A stretch of 20,470 bases of DNA, from the NCBI GenBank assembly GCA_002751075.1, contig NAOQ01000222.1:87441-107910 (forward strand), read 5' to 3'. Both the position numbers and the translations under genes were made by a program. Every line of letters begins with the position of its first letter. Positions within the stretch are counted from its first letter, which is position 1. This DNA is from Ichthyophonus hoferi. Its lineage: Eukaryota > Opisthokonta > Ichthyosporea > Ichthyophonida > Ichthyophonidae. Shown piece by piece: positions 1 to 10,300 of this stretch. The notes under the pieces are model-generated. The model was not told where the DNA came from. It made no database searches and was given only the letters and a program-made list of their open reading frames with translations.

Positions 1-530
1 ATGAGATAGTTAGCTAAAGAGCCATTTTTAAATAAGGGTATATTAGAGCTTGATTCTCGCAACTTCAAAGATCGGATGCCAGTAAATGTAAACTGCAATA
101 ACCAAACCAATAAAGCCTCAGCTATTTTATTAATAACAATAATAAACACGGACCCTATCCTATTTTTATACGGTCTTTGTTGATGGTTCTTTTCGACACT
201 TTTTATTAAAGGTGCAAAATACTTCGAACACTTTCTAAATATAGCATTTTTTTATTGAACACTAAATAACTTAGAATTAACTAATTATATAATTATAATT
301 ACAAATACTTTGCCTATGTTGTACATATAGTTCTATTTTGACACTGAAAATTATAAACCAGTCTAACATGCTTCCATACATGGTCATCTTCGGCAAGTAT
401 ATCAACTATTTGATAACTGATAAAAGGATACTAATAAAACACTGTGTTGGCAAACGAGATTTCAACTTAACAACCCTTTGTAACCTTCGTAACCAAACTC
501 ATGTGCCCAAATCTCGAAAATGTGCATGAA
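1..530. other. AT-rich intergenic, no gene seen
   Basis: I see no exon with good borders or a recognisable product here. The one 63-codon plus-strand reading frame (338-529) has no family resemblance and no supporting signals. The stretch is probably upstream flank of the SapA gene that begins at 660. Confidence 0.5.
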
Positions 531-532
531 AA

Positions 533-540
533 TGACGTCA
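533..540. promoter_or_regulatory. CRE-type palindrome TGACGTCA
   Basis: A perfect 8-bp TGACGTCA palindrome, the consensus site for CREB/ATF bZIP factors. It lies 127 bp upstream of the SapA ATG and about 50 bp upstream of a TATA-like stretch, which is a plausible promoter position. The same octamer also occurs at 7033-7040 (inside a protease exon) and 14188-14195, so chance occurrence is possible. Confidence 0.4.
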
Positions 541-586
541 TGCATTCGTAACTAGGCCTACTAACTAGGCTTGGGCAGTTTAGTTA

Positions 587-600
587 GATATAGTATATAT
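587..600 (+). promoter_or_regulatory. TATA-like stretch of the SapA gene
   Basis: The sequence ATATAGTATATATT lies 60-73 bp before the ATG at 660, a reasonable place for a core promoter with a short 5' leader. The region is AT-rich throughout, so the match alone is weak. Just upstream ACTAGGC occurs twice (about 551-570). Confidence 0.35.
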
Positions 601-659
601 TGGCTACAAGCTCGGCACTTTTTAACAATAGTGACGAAACAGTTTTTAATATTTTAGTT

Positions 660-887
660 ATGGCTAAGCTTTGCTTTTTATTTTTATGGCTTTGTATTGC
701 CAAAGCCTCTGATATGGTACTATCATCGGAGGGCCTGGGAGGAAATCCTTGTACCTGGGGCCCTGCATATTGGTGTGATCCCGCCAACGCTGTAGAATGT
801 GGAACCAAACCCCAAGATTGTCAAAAATACTGCGAGGATCCCGTTCAGTATCCTGCAATAGCAAGAAGCGAGATATGCCGATCATAA
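660..887 (+). CDS. Small secreted SapA-domain (saposin A-type) protein, 75 aa
   Basis: The frame gives a 75-residue protein. Residues 1-17 form a signal peptide with hydrophobic core LCFLFLWLCIA and likely cleavage after AKA. A single SapA domain follows (about 29-60): C31-TWGPAYW-C39, then C47, C54 and C58. This matches the family pattern C-x-WGP-x-YWC...A..CG...C seen in prosaposin and surfactant protein B precursors. In those proteins SapA domains are trimmed off saposin-B units; here no SapB domain is visible in the frame or just downstream. A sixth cysteine is C73 near the C-terminus. I chose the ATG at 660 because it starts directly on the signal peptide. A pyrimidine-rich ...TTTTTAATATTTTAG just before it could instead be a splice acceptor, so an upstream exon is possible. 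An AATAAA follows about 105 bp after the stop. Domain call is strong; gene completeness is uncertain. Confidence 0.72.
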   Translation: MAKLCFLFLWLCIAKASDMVLSSEGLGGNPCTWGPAYWCDPANAVECGTKPQDCQKYCEDPVQYPAIARSEICRS

Positions 888-949
888 TGAAAAACGACTG
901 ACATGGTTGCTGAGTATGGCACGCAATGTAGTTTTTACATATAGTACAT

Positions 950-1250
950 GTATTTTATTATGATGCGTACCTTACTACATTCACACAAGTTAATAAATAG
1001 GAGCTTTAACTTAATAACTTCTTTGGAAATATTGTTATCGGTAGAAACAGCACTTTTAGCATACCATGATACCTTTGTTGAGCAAGTACCTGAATTAATT
1101 AGTAATATATGCTTGCAGGTAATGGGTAGAATATTTCCAGATACGTATTTAACGCTCTTGGCTTTATAGCCTGTAAAGGTATAAAAGAAATCTGGCAATA
1201 CTAGAATTCTTCACGGTTCTAGACACATAAATGACTAGAGTCAAAGTCGG
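950..1250. repeat. Diverged dispersed repeat, left copy
   Basis: This stretch resembles 19110-19400 in the same order and orientation. Anchors are an identical 20-mer starting at 1028 and at 19193 (AATATTGTTATCGGTAGAAA), a similar ACAAGTTA...TAGG stretch before it, TTG-TGA-CA-G-A-CTGAAT after it, and AGAGTCAAAG at 1237 and 19389. The offset is 18165 at the first anchor and 18152 at the last. Several frames stay open over 70-87 codons, but no protein family is recognised. It may be an old mobile-element remnant or a segmental duplicate. Confidence 0.5.
992..997 (+). terminator. Candidate polyadenylation signal AATAAA (SapA gene)
   Basis: AATAAA lies 105 bp after the SapA stop codon. It suits a single-exon or last-exon gene. 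The hexamer is common in such AT-rich DNA, so the assignment rests on position only. Confidence 0.35.
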
Positions 1251-1254
1251 AAGT

Positions 1255-2045
1255 TAATAATCAAGTGGTCAGCGAGCTCCTGTTTAAAGTATATAAACTT
1301 ACCACATAAAAATTTAAGTCAATTAAACTATGACTAAGGAATCCGAACAAGAACAACTAATGATTCTAGGATACGTGCGCCTGCACAGAACTTAAATTCC
1401 ACGTATAACTGGAGCCGGCAACGAAGACGGAGCTTTACCTTCTATCAATTATACCAAAAATAAAATAAGAGAACATGCACATATTTAGATCCCTAATGTA
1501 AGCTCTATTATAGACTACCAAGGCGATGGGCTTAGAGACGGGCCAAATCTCGGATAAGGAATTAGTCTTCGCTTATCACCGTTCGGATTTTAGTAGAAGA
1601 CGAAGTCTAAATTTCAATAAAAATTCATTCATGTTGAATTATTTGTTGTGGTAATGAAGAAGCTATTCGAACTTCTAGTGATGTAACTGGTTATATTGGT
1701 AATATGGCAGGAAGTGATGTGGTAATGGCCTTGCGGTAGTATTCCTGGTATTCGATTGAAGCATTGGTAGGTGGATCACAACTGAATTGGTCTTGACGGA
1801 CACTTGCAATAAACATGTAGAAAGGATAAAAGGAAATGGAAACAACGAACAAGAAACATGGTTCTAAACATGATATACAACTAGCAAAGACACAACAACT
1901 TTAGACAATATTAAACAATAATAATAATACCTATAATGGAATATATATAAAATTATACAAAATATACCACACCAAGCATTACCACCTCCCAGTATAATAT
2001 ATATAAATAACTCAACCTACATTGTTGGTTAGTTCCTCCAATGCC
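1255..2045. other. Intergenic, nothing recognised
   Basis: No convincing exon, RNA gene or repeat is seen. A plus-strand open stretch near 1653-1738 translates to a Gly/Ser/Ala-rich peptide without signals on either side. Around 1917-2010 the sequence becomes TATA-rich simple sequence. Confidence 0.4.
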
Positions 2046-2049
2046 TTTC

Positions 2050-2276
2050 TATGCCTTTTAATCTTTAAAATTCATATTTTAAACTTAATGAGATTAGAAT
2101 TATCAAAATATTAAATAAAAACCCCAAACAATCAATGATAAGATAAAAACAATATAGCTACCCAATATTTCATTAAAAATTTATTTTACCATTATTTTTG
2201 GTTTTTATTGAATATTTTGATAATTCACATCTCATATTGAAGTTTAAAATTCCTATTTTGAAGATTAAAAGGTATA
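2050..2276. mobile_element. Inverted-repeat hairpin element (MITE-like), 227 bp
   Basis: The left arm (2050 to about 2133) and the reverse complement of the right arm (about 2192-2276) read almost alike. Both begin TAT-R-CCTTTTAATCTT, continue through AATTATCAAAATATT and end near AATAAAAACC. By eye the arms are roughly 80% identical over about 80 bp, with a loop of about 60 bp. No transposase is present, so this is a non-autonomous DNA element. The outermost TA on both sides could be a TA target duplication, as in Tc1/mariner-type MITEs; that assignment is inference. It lies 3' of the SUMO protease gene. Confidence 0.7.
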
Positions 2277-2279
2277 ACA

Positions 2280-2545
2280 GTGGTTAACTACCTCAGGAAT
2301 CATGAGTTACTAATTTGACAGTTAGATCAAAGCCACACTAGTTGGCGATTGCACCAAAACCATACATTGATCCTTGATTGATTCTAAACGCATCAGGTTT
2401 TTCACACCTGGATCAATCAAACTGCAATATGCAACTCATTATCGTCTCTCCATCAATAAACTTGCAACATTTTAAACCCCTAAAATAAATTTATAGCAGC
2501 CTATCCAGCTCAAGTTATAAAAGTCCACCTTAAAAATCAGGAAGT
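2280..2545. other. Spacer between MITE and protease 3' end
   Basis: Contains a small imperfect inverted pair around TTGATCC...GGATCAATCAA (about 2367-2420). Otherwise no feature is seen. Confidence 0.35.
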
Positions 2546-2552
2546 CTTATAT

Positions 2553-2558
2553 TTTATT
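2553..2558 (-). terminator. Polyadenylation signal AATAAA of the SUMO protease gene
   Basis: TTTATT on the plus strand reads AATAAA on the minus strand, 51 bp beyond the stop codon at 2609-2611. A 3' UTR of about 70-90 nt would follow. Confidence 0.55.
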
Positions 2559-2608
2559 TTCTTGTTTTGATTGGCTTCCAGATTCAGTTTAGAGGACTAA
2601 TCTAATAT

Positions 2609-3349
2609 CTAAATATCAAATAGATTACTGCCTCCCTCTGAGGTCTGCCTTACAAGGGTAGGACTGTCAGGTACGAGTATTACTGTTTGGTCAGGTGGCA
2701 AATCCATCATTTCGATGTCGCTTCCATCATCACTACTCCCTTTATATGCCTCAGGATCTCTATCCTGGACCAGTGCCGATTTCATATCATCTGCATTCAT
2801 ACATATCTCTGAGCTGTCATGGGTGGGGCTATGGGTGGGGCTGGGGGTAGATCGCATGTTATTAGGAACCTTAGTTAACATCGTCTGTGTATTACCAGGG
2901 ACTAAAGAATATAATGACGAAGAAGGAGCGAACCTGGCCTGAGGGGAGGTGAGCGAGGGGGTTGGTGCGTATGGGTCCGGAGTGGCAGTCATTAGTCTAA
3001 TACTATCCAATGGTAGCCCAGTATTATCCAAACCATCCAATCCTATCACTTTCTCTTTCTCACCATCGCTACTACTATTATTATTATCACTATTTCCAAT
3101 CACAATATCCTCCTCATTGTCGCTCTTATTCATTTTATCGTTTATTAATAATTGATCAACTCTTTTCCCAATTACTGTTTCGTCCTTTTCTCGTTGCATG
3201 TCACTAATTTTTTTAAAATTAAAGGAAGCATCTGATTTGGCACGTTCTCTTAGATCAAGTATAAGATCTAGAATATGTTTTCGTTTGTAGCTAATCAGTG
3301 ATTGGGGGAACCACATAGGCAGGTCCACTGTGGGTCTTAACCGACCACC
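2609..3349 (-). CDS. SUMO protease exon 22 (aa 774-1019), end of core plus long disordered tail
   Basis: Begins after ATATCTGACAG| and runs to the TAG stop. Residues 785-808 (MWFPQSLISYKRKHILDLI...) match the SENP6 core end [21 protein letters not shown]. The following 205 residues are low-complexity: three VIG repeats in acidic context, Asn/Ser/Asp runs, TP/SP clusters (DPYAPTPSL, STPSPTHSPTHD) and DQTVILVPDSP near the end, a SIM-type motif. An alternative acceptor CCCACAG| (first exon base 3327) would drop GGRLRPT but breaks phase with exon 21. Stop choice is firm; polyA signal follows. Confidence 0.92.
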   Translation of the reverse strand, partial: GGRLRPTVDLPMWFPQSLISYKRKHILDLILDLRERAKSDASFNFKKISDMQREKDETVIGKRVDQLLINDKMNKSDNEEDIVIGNSDNNNSSSDGEKEKVIGLDGLDNTGLPLDSIRLMTATPDPYAPTPSLTSPQARFAPSSSLYSLVPGNTQTMLTKVPNNMRSTPSPTHSPTHDSSEICMNADDMKSALVQDRDPEAYKGSSDDGSDIEMMDLPPDQTVILVPDSPTLVRQTSEGGSNLFDI

Positions 3350-6300
3350 CTGTCAGATATGATTGGACAAAGGTCACCATTAGTTATGTACTATTGGATT
3401 AGGCAAGGTTTATATCCCTGTCAGAATTGGCTAATTATACATTATATCTATGTTAGCTGGGATTTCATTAGGAGAGAAAACAAGGTCTTACGTCAAACTG
3501 ACATCATCAAGACAATAATAACATCACAGAATAGGCGGTGTTATTTATTCACAAGAATAATAAAAATAAAAATAATACTAATAATAACCGTTATAGTAAT
3601 AATAGTAACAATAATCGAAACAACCCCACCAATAAAAACAAATTTTAAAATTTTAGCATACCACTCTAATTGCAACAACAGGGTTCTCCATAAAGGTCTC
3701 GATGTATTGCAATAAAAATAGTCCACAATCACAGTAATTATCTTGTTGTGGCACCTGGATGGGTGATTATGAACCAGTTAAAATTAAAAATCATCCCATA
3801 TACCATATACTATACCACTGATATTATATGACATCATACAACATAAAATACCATATTCCATATACCATATCATATACCATTATATTATCTCATACCATAC
3901 CATACCATATACTATATACTATACCATTTATATTATATCATATCATACTATACCATACCATATACTATACTATGTATATTATATCATGCTATACCATACC
4001 ATATAATATATACTATATCATTTATATTATATTATATCATATCTTACCATACCATACCATATACCTTATACTATACCATTTATGCTATATCATGCCATAC
4101 CATATCCTATCATATACCATACTATACTATATACCATACCATATCCGGTCATTAACCATATCTATTATATACCAAACCATATCCTATCACATATCATACC
4201 ATACCATATTATACATCATATCAGACACATACAGTTTATATTAGCATCTATCCACACATGTTAGCTCCCTCTCTTATACATACACACACACACATATATA
4301 TATATATATAATATAATGAAATTTGCTACAAACCTTTGCATAAGTCATAGGCATAGTTGCGTAATTAAAACACTTCCTCGGTTGTAAAGGGTGGCGATTA
4401 TGCCATTCACTCTCTAGATACCACCTTAGATGTCTCAACACGTGGCTCTTGCCACCTTGTCCGAGCGAATCAAAAACCACTATTCCTGCCCTATATATGG
4501 TATATCAATACGGGCATGATAGCATGTGTAATAGTGTGTATGACCGTAGGTATGATAGTATGGGTGATAGCATGTAAGATAGCATGTAGGATAGTATGGT
4601 TGATAGCATGTAAGATAGTATGTATGATAATATGCATGATAGTATGTAGGATAATATGGGTGATAGTATGTACGATAGTATGGATGTGTACACATAGACA
4701 AATGTATATAGGCCCCTATATGGTAAGATGCAGATGCAAGCTAATGTAGATATATATGTGCACATATGTATGGATTTGTGCCAGTGTGTACCAATGAGAG
4801 AAGAGTTTTAAAATCAACAGACACAGAAAGAGCAAAAATTACAACCAATCAAGGTGCACCAGAGATAGAGAGGGCAATCAAACCTGGAGTCAATGGAAGA
4901 GGTAGGTGTCGGAGTGTCCGAATCAACATGGTCAGGATCAACATTATTCTGTTAGGATACTAGGTTGGAATAGTGGTCATAGTAGGATAGACTACACATC
5001 CCTATGCAGTCAATGAAATATTCAAATATAATAAATGAGACATCCAAACACGGTAGTATATATAATGGGGTTTTATATCAATAGATAGATGCATAACATA
5101 AAGACTAGCAGATATAATGCATCTATCAACTCACCCATTCATACACACATATATATATATACATATACATATCTATATACATACAAACACGTATACATAC
5201 ACATACACATATACATATACATATACATATCTACACATACATATACACAGATAGATAGATTTATAAAGAAAAGAAAAGCAAAACATATATACCATACATC
5301 ACTCCCTATATCCGTGTAGATCATACCTTGTCTATCGATATATCTCCGGGATAGAATATTCCCACCAAGTACCAGTGCGATCTGATTGGTGAGGAATCAT
5401 GTCAATCCTTACTATATAACTACACCTATAAGTTAAGATTATATATAGAATGAAATAAAATAGAGTATAATAAAATAGTCAAAAAGTACAATACAATAAA
5501 ATACAATACAATAAAATACAATATAATATAATATAGTATAATATAATAAAATAAAATATAGTACAATATAATATAAAAAATATAGTGTAATAGAACAGAA
5601 TAAAACATAGTATAATATAATATAACAATAAAATGCAATATAACAATAACGTATAATACAGTAAATATACAACCAAATGTATCAATATATATATATATAT
5701 ATATATAAACATACATGCATACACAACCCTCAACTATGTCCTCATGTGTACATGTCCAATCCGTAAATAGATAAATAGTGATATAGTTCCACTATAGCAC
5801 TCACACATTATATCTATATATCTATACCCATATACCTATATACCTACACCTTCACTCTTTATCTCTTTTCTGCCTCGTTTCTGTTCTACAAATCCTAATC
5901 ACCTGACAATGCTCCGATGACCCTCACTCACATTGTACCACACCCAATAGAAAACAGGGGAAGAGGGGGGGGGGAGTAAAATAAAACGCGATTTCATTGG
6001 TAGAAGTAAACACCACACCTATATTATTGGTTTGAGTATTCAAGATAATTTTAATCTTACGATATTTCTGGGCCAATATATATGATTTTATATACCATAC
6101 CACATACAATAAAAACAAAATTGCATATAACTTGTCTAATTTAGCAGGTATAATTCAAAATTGAACCAATGGTTATAAAGAGCTATGATATCTTCTATTG
6201 GCTTATCGCCATCTAAATGTAATATAATTGGTCTGTTGTATATATGCCTTCACTCCAGGCTATTACTTGATATATGATTGGTTCTTAATATAGTAACCAA

Positions 6301-7271
6301 AGTGGTTAATAATTTGCTTCATTTGACAGGTAAAATTAAGCATTCGGCCAATGAGGATGCGTGGTCTTTGTAGACAGCGTCATTTTAATTGGAGGGTATC
6401 AATCTTTGTCATTATAATTATATTAATATTAATCTATAATCAGCCAATATTAGTAGCCCTGATCTCTGATTAACTGCCAATAGTAATTCCACTCATGGTT
6501 ATTTATAATTTCTGTTTTTAGCTTTTCCCTTTCATTATCCAATCGAGCCAGGTTCAAAACCCGATCTGACCCGAATTATACTATCGGCAATAATATCCGA
6601 TAAAGAGAAGTTTAATCTTAATATTTAATTATTATTAGCTAAATTTAAGAACCAAAAATGCAAATTTCAAAAATTTAAAGCCGCCTGTACCAATGAAATC
6701 ACGACATAGGTGTGCATACTTCTCGTTGATTGGTACAAACAGTACGTCCTTTTCAAATATATTGATCCTAGAGGTCCATCGCTGCACTTTGGAATACCCG
6801 GGATGGGCCCGCCACCGATCAACCTTCCTAATTAGGAAAGAGGTTGGGTGTGTGTCAATAACAAATAAGAAATAAGAAATTTTAATGCCCAAGTATATAT
6901 ACAAATGACCAAGCAGATTACACACACGTGCACACATACGCAGATAATTACATACCTTTGTGGCATATTAATCTTATCTGTCAGTCGGTGGTAGAAAAAG
7001 GGACTAAATATGTGATATTTATGACGTTGATCTGACGTCATTTTTTCGTACCAGACATACCTGTATGAGATAGAATAAACCAGAAGGATAAATATAATAT
7101 AATATAATATAATAGTGTAGGATAAAATAAAAAATAATATAATATAACAGTGTAGGATAAAATAAAAAATAATATAATATAACAGTGTAGGATAATATAA
7201 TATAATATAATATAATATAATATAAATAATATAATATAACATAATATAATAAGAGAAGGAAAGAAAGAGAG

Positions 7272-7308
<37 letters not shown>

Positions 7309-10300
7309 TATATATATAGAGAGACTATGACTATATGCTATACTTTAGATAGAACTCCAACAAGGAGTCATTCAGATACTCGTCTGTCTGTAACCTCTCT
7401 AAATCAGCTGTTATAAGCGGCACTGCATCTAGCTGGCCAGGGGGATATACTAGTATACTGTATGAGATGGCCGGATATGAGTGGATGGTATATATAGCTA
7501 TAGGTATTGTTTAATAGCCTAGAGATATACTAGGATACTGCATGATATACTCTATTACAAAATATAAATATAAATATATAGTCTAGTCCCTTAATTAACA
7601 ATTAGTGATAGGTTTCTATACTTAATTAATTAATGGCGAAATATTTATTGAACCCAATGAACACATTACTATGTTCTAGTGCATACATATATACATGATG
7701 TAATATAAAACATATACAGAGTGAGCCTAATGGTAATTCACATGCAGACTGCGAAACCCCCCTTCAATTCAAATTTCATATTTGAATATTGTACTTCTAA
7801 TAAAGACTGGGACACAATAAATATATAGTAGCATAAACACAGGGAAATATAATAAAATGTAATATAATATAATATAATACAATATTATATAATACAATAC
7901 ACTATAGTCTAATATAGTATAATACAACATAATATAATCTGTTCCAATATAATACCATACACAATAACATATTGTAACCAAATGCAGATTTAGCATAATG
8001 CCATGACACACCACAAGCTAATTATAAACCAATCACACATTATGATCTAATTATCAGCCACTCACTGATTATCACCACATAGTTGATCCACACCTAATAC
8101 GCCATCATAGGTACCATCCGTATTTTGACCACTAGTATTAACGTAATACTGATTAGTGCTCACCATATATATACAGCCTACCCATGAAATATGTAATAGT
8201 AATTGTCAATAATATTAAAGGAATATAGCTATATAAAGAAATACCCAAATTAATTAACTATTCTTGCTTTTAAAACTAATTTATTCAACAATAGTCATAA
8301 ATAACCTATTCTTAAACAAACAATTAAATTAGACTCTTAGTTCTGTTTCACCCATGTCTTATATATATATTCCGATATATTAATAGAGAGCTAGATATAC
8401 CTACGTCCCGCCTACCTTGTTCAATCACTTACATTGTTCAAGTTTATCTATATATTAAAGTAAATTCTACTATACTATACTGTAATATATAAACATACAC
8501 ATATATGCACACATGTATATACATATACACAGACACATACACGTACATATACATATGCATACACATATACCAATACAGATACACATACATACCAATACTC
8601 CGTCCCATCTTGCTCATCATCATCACTCAAGTGAATGGTTTCTGGTTGTAATTTAGGTTTCATGCTATTAATTTCCGTCTCAATAGGGGGTTCCATTGAC
8701 TTGAGAGGGGATACTGGAGAGTACTGTCTTTTTCGCGTACAGTCTAGGGTGACTTGCTGTATATATAGATAGATAGATAGATAGATGTATAGATAGAGAA
8801 ATAGATAAATAGTAAGTATATATAGAGAGAGGTGGAGGAAAGTAGATAGTCAGTTATAAATATATATATATAAGGTGTGATTGGCTTGTTAAAATATAAC
8901 ACCAGTCACCATAGCAACAACTCTGCCTAAAAGAAAACTCAAATATAATAATGCCAATATAGATAAAGTAGGTCGCACGCACACATGAATATAAACATAA
9001 ATTGAAATAAAAATACATATGCGAACACAAATATTTTAAAACTATAAATACCCTCCAATTAGTTAGGCATGTAGCATGTCTTTACCAAATCGTTATTGGC
9101 TACTTACAGGAGGTACTGAAATAGACTTGGCCAATAAACCGATGGGATCAGGATCTGATTCATTACAACGATCTCGTTGGAGCTTCATTGCCTCAGCATT
9201 CCTGTAGGTGTGATATGATTTAATTAAGATATAAAGGTGGATATTAATTGGTTGTGGAAATGCAATAAGCTAGTTATAGATTGAATACAATAATGGCAAT
9301 AATAGTGGTGATAATAATAATAATAGTAATAATAATAACAATAATAATAATAATAGTAAAAATAGCAATAATAATAATAATAATAATAATAATACTAGCA
9401 ATACTAGTAGCAATACACGTAATAATAATAATACTAGCAATAATAGTAGCAATACAAGTAATAATAATAATAATCATAATATTTATACTTCAAGATGATA
9501 ATTATAATCAAAATTTAAAATTACATATGCCATTAACAATACAGTCCTCTTACTTACGTCATACTAATAATACAATCTTTCTCTAACGATTTTTGAACTA
9601 GGGGTGACGTAATAAAGGCCAATAGGGCTTTAGCATCGTGCCTGGTCATGAATTCAATTAGGATACCACGGTAATGTCCTATATATGGATTAAGTGACCA
9701 GTTAGAGGCTGCAATTAAAAAGTATAGAATTATAAAAGTATAATTATTAATTAGGTTTTATATCGTCTATGTAATCATTATATAATATAATATAATATCA
9801 TAAAATATAATACAATAGAATATAAACATAATATCATATAGCATAATAGAATACGGTGTAACAACATAATATGATATAATTTAACATAACATAATATAAT
9901 ACAATACACTATAATATAGCAAAGTATAATATAATATAATATTGTACAAAATATTAGAAAATATCATATCATACCATAAAATATCATACCATAAAATATC
10001 ATACCATACCATATCATATATACATACTTCCCCCCTGTAGATCAAATTGGTGTTCACACATATGTTCATAAGCCTTTTTATCTGAAACTTCATCGGCAAC
10101 AACTAAATTGGGTTCTAGCTCCAAGAGATAGGGAGGGGAGGCGAGATAGTACTGTAAATTTAGATGAGGGTATAATGGGATAGTGAGATATATTGATTAT
10201 CGCCGGAAAAGTACATATGATACAGTGTAATATAATCCAATATAATATAATACATTGCGCAACAACATAACAATAATAATATCAACAAGAGTAACAATGC

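Noticed and set aside
935-1198. Minus-strand 87-codon and plus-strand 73-codon frames in the left flanking repeat
   Set aside because: No family can be named. A short faint resemblance to a retroelement protease region was considered, but it is too short and weak to call.
2715-3207. Plus-strand frames of 65-75 codons
   Set aside because: Antisense to protease exon 22; Ser/Leu-rich composition reflects the Asp/Ser/Asn codons of the tail.
3828-4264. 138-codon and 60-codon plus-strand frames
   Set aside because: Both are translations of the CATACC-type simple repeat (Tyr/Ile/His/Ser only).
4480-4765. Overlapping open frames on both strands
   Set aside because: Produced by a 12-bp minisatellite that cannot interrupt frames because its period is a multiple of three.
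4747-4796. Minus-strand H-W-Y-T-L-A peptide resembling the catalytic His motif
   Set aside because: Exon 18 at 5327-5381 gives a much better family match (SHWYLVGIFYPG) and fits phase on both sides; this one leads into the minisatellite.
6539-6570. Plus-strand GGTTCAAAACCC, resembling a tRNA B box
   Set aside because: No A box or pairing stems nearby; treated as chance.
9270-9586. Poly-Leu and poly-Ile frames
   Set aside because: Artefacts of an (AAT)n repeat on both strands.
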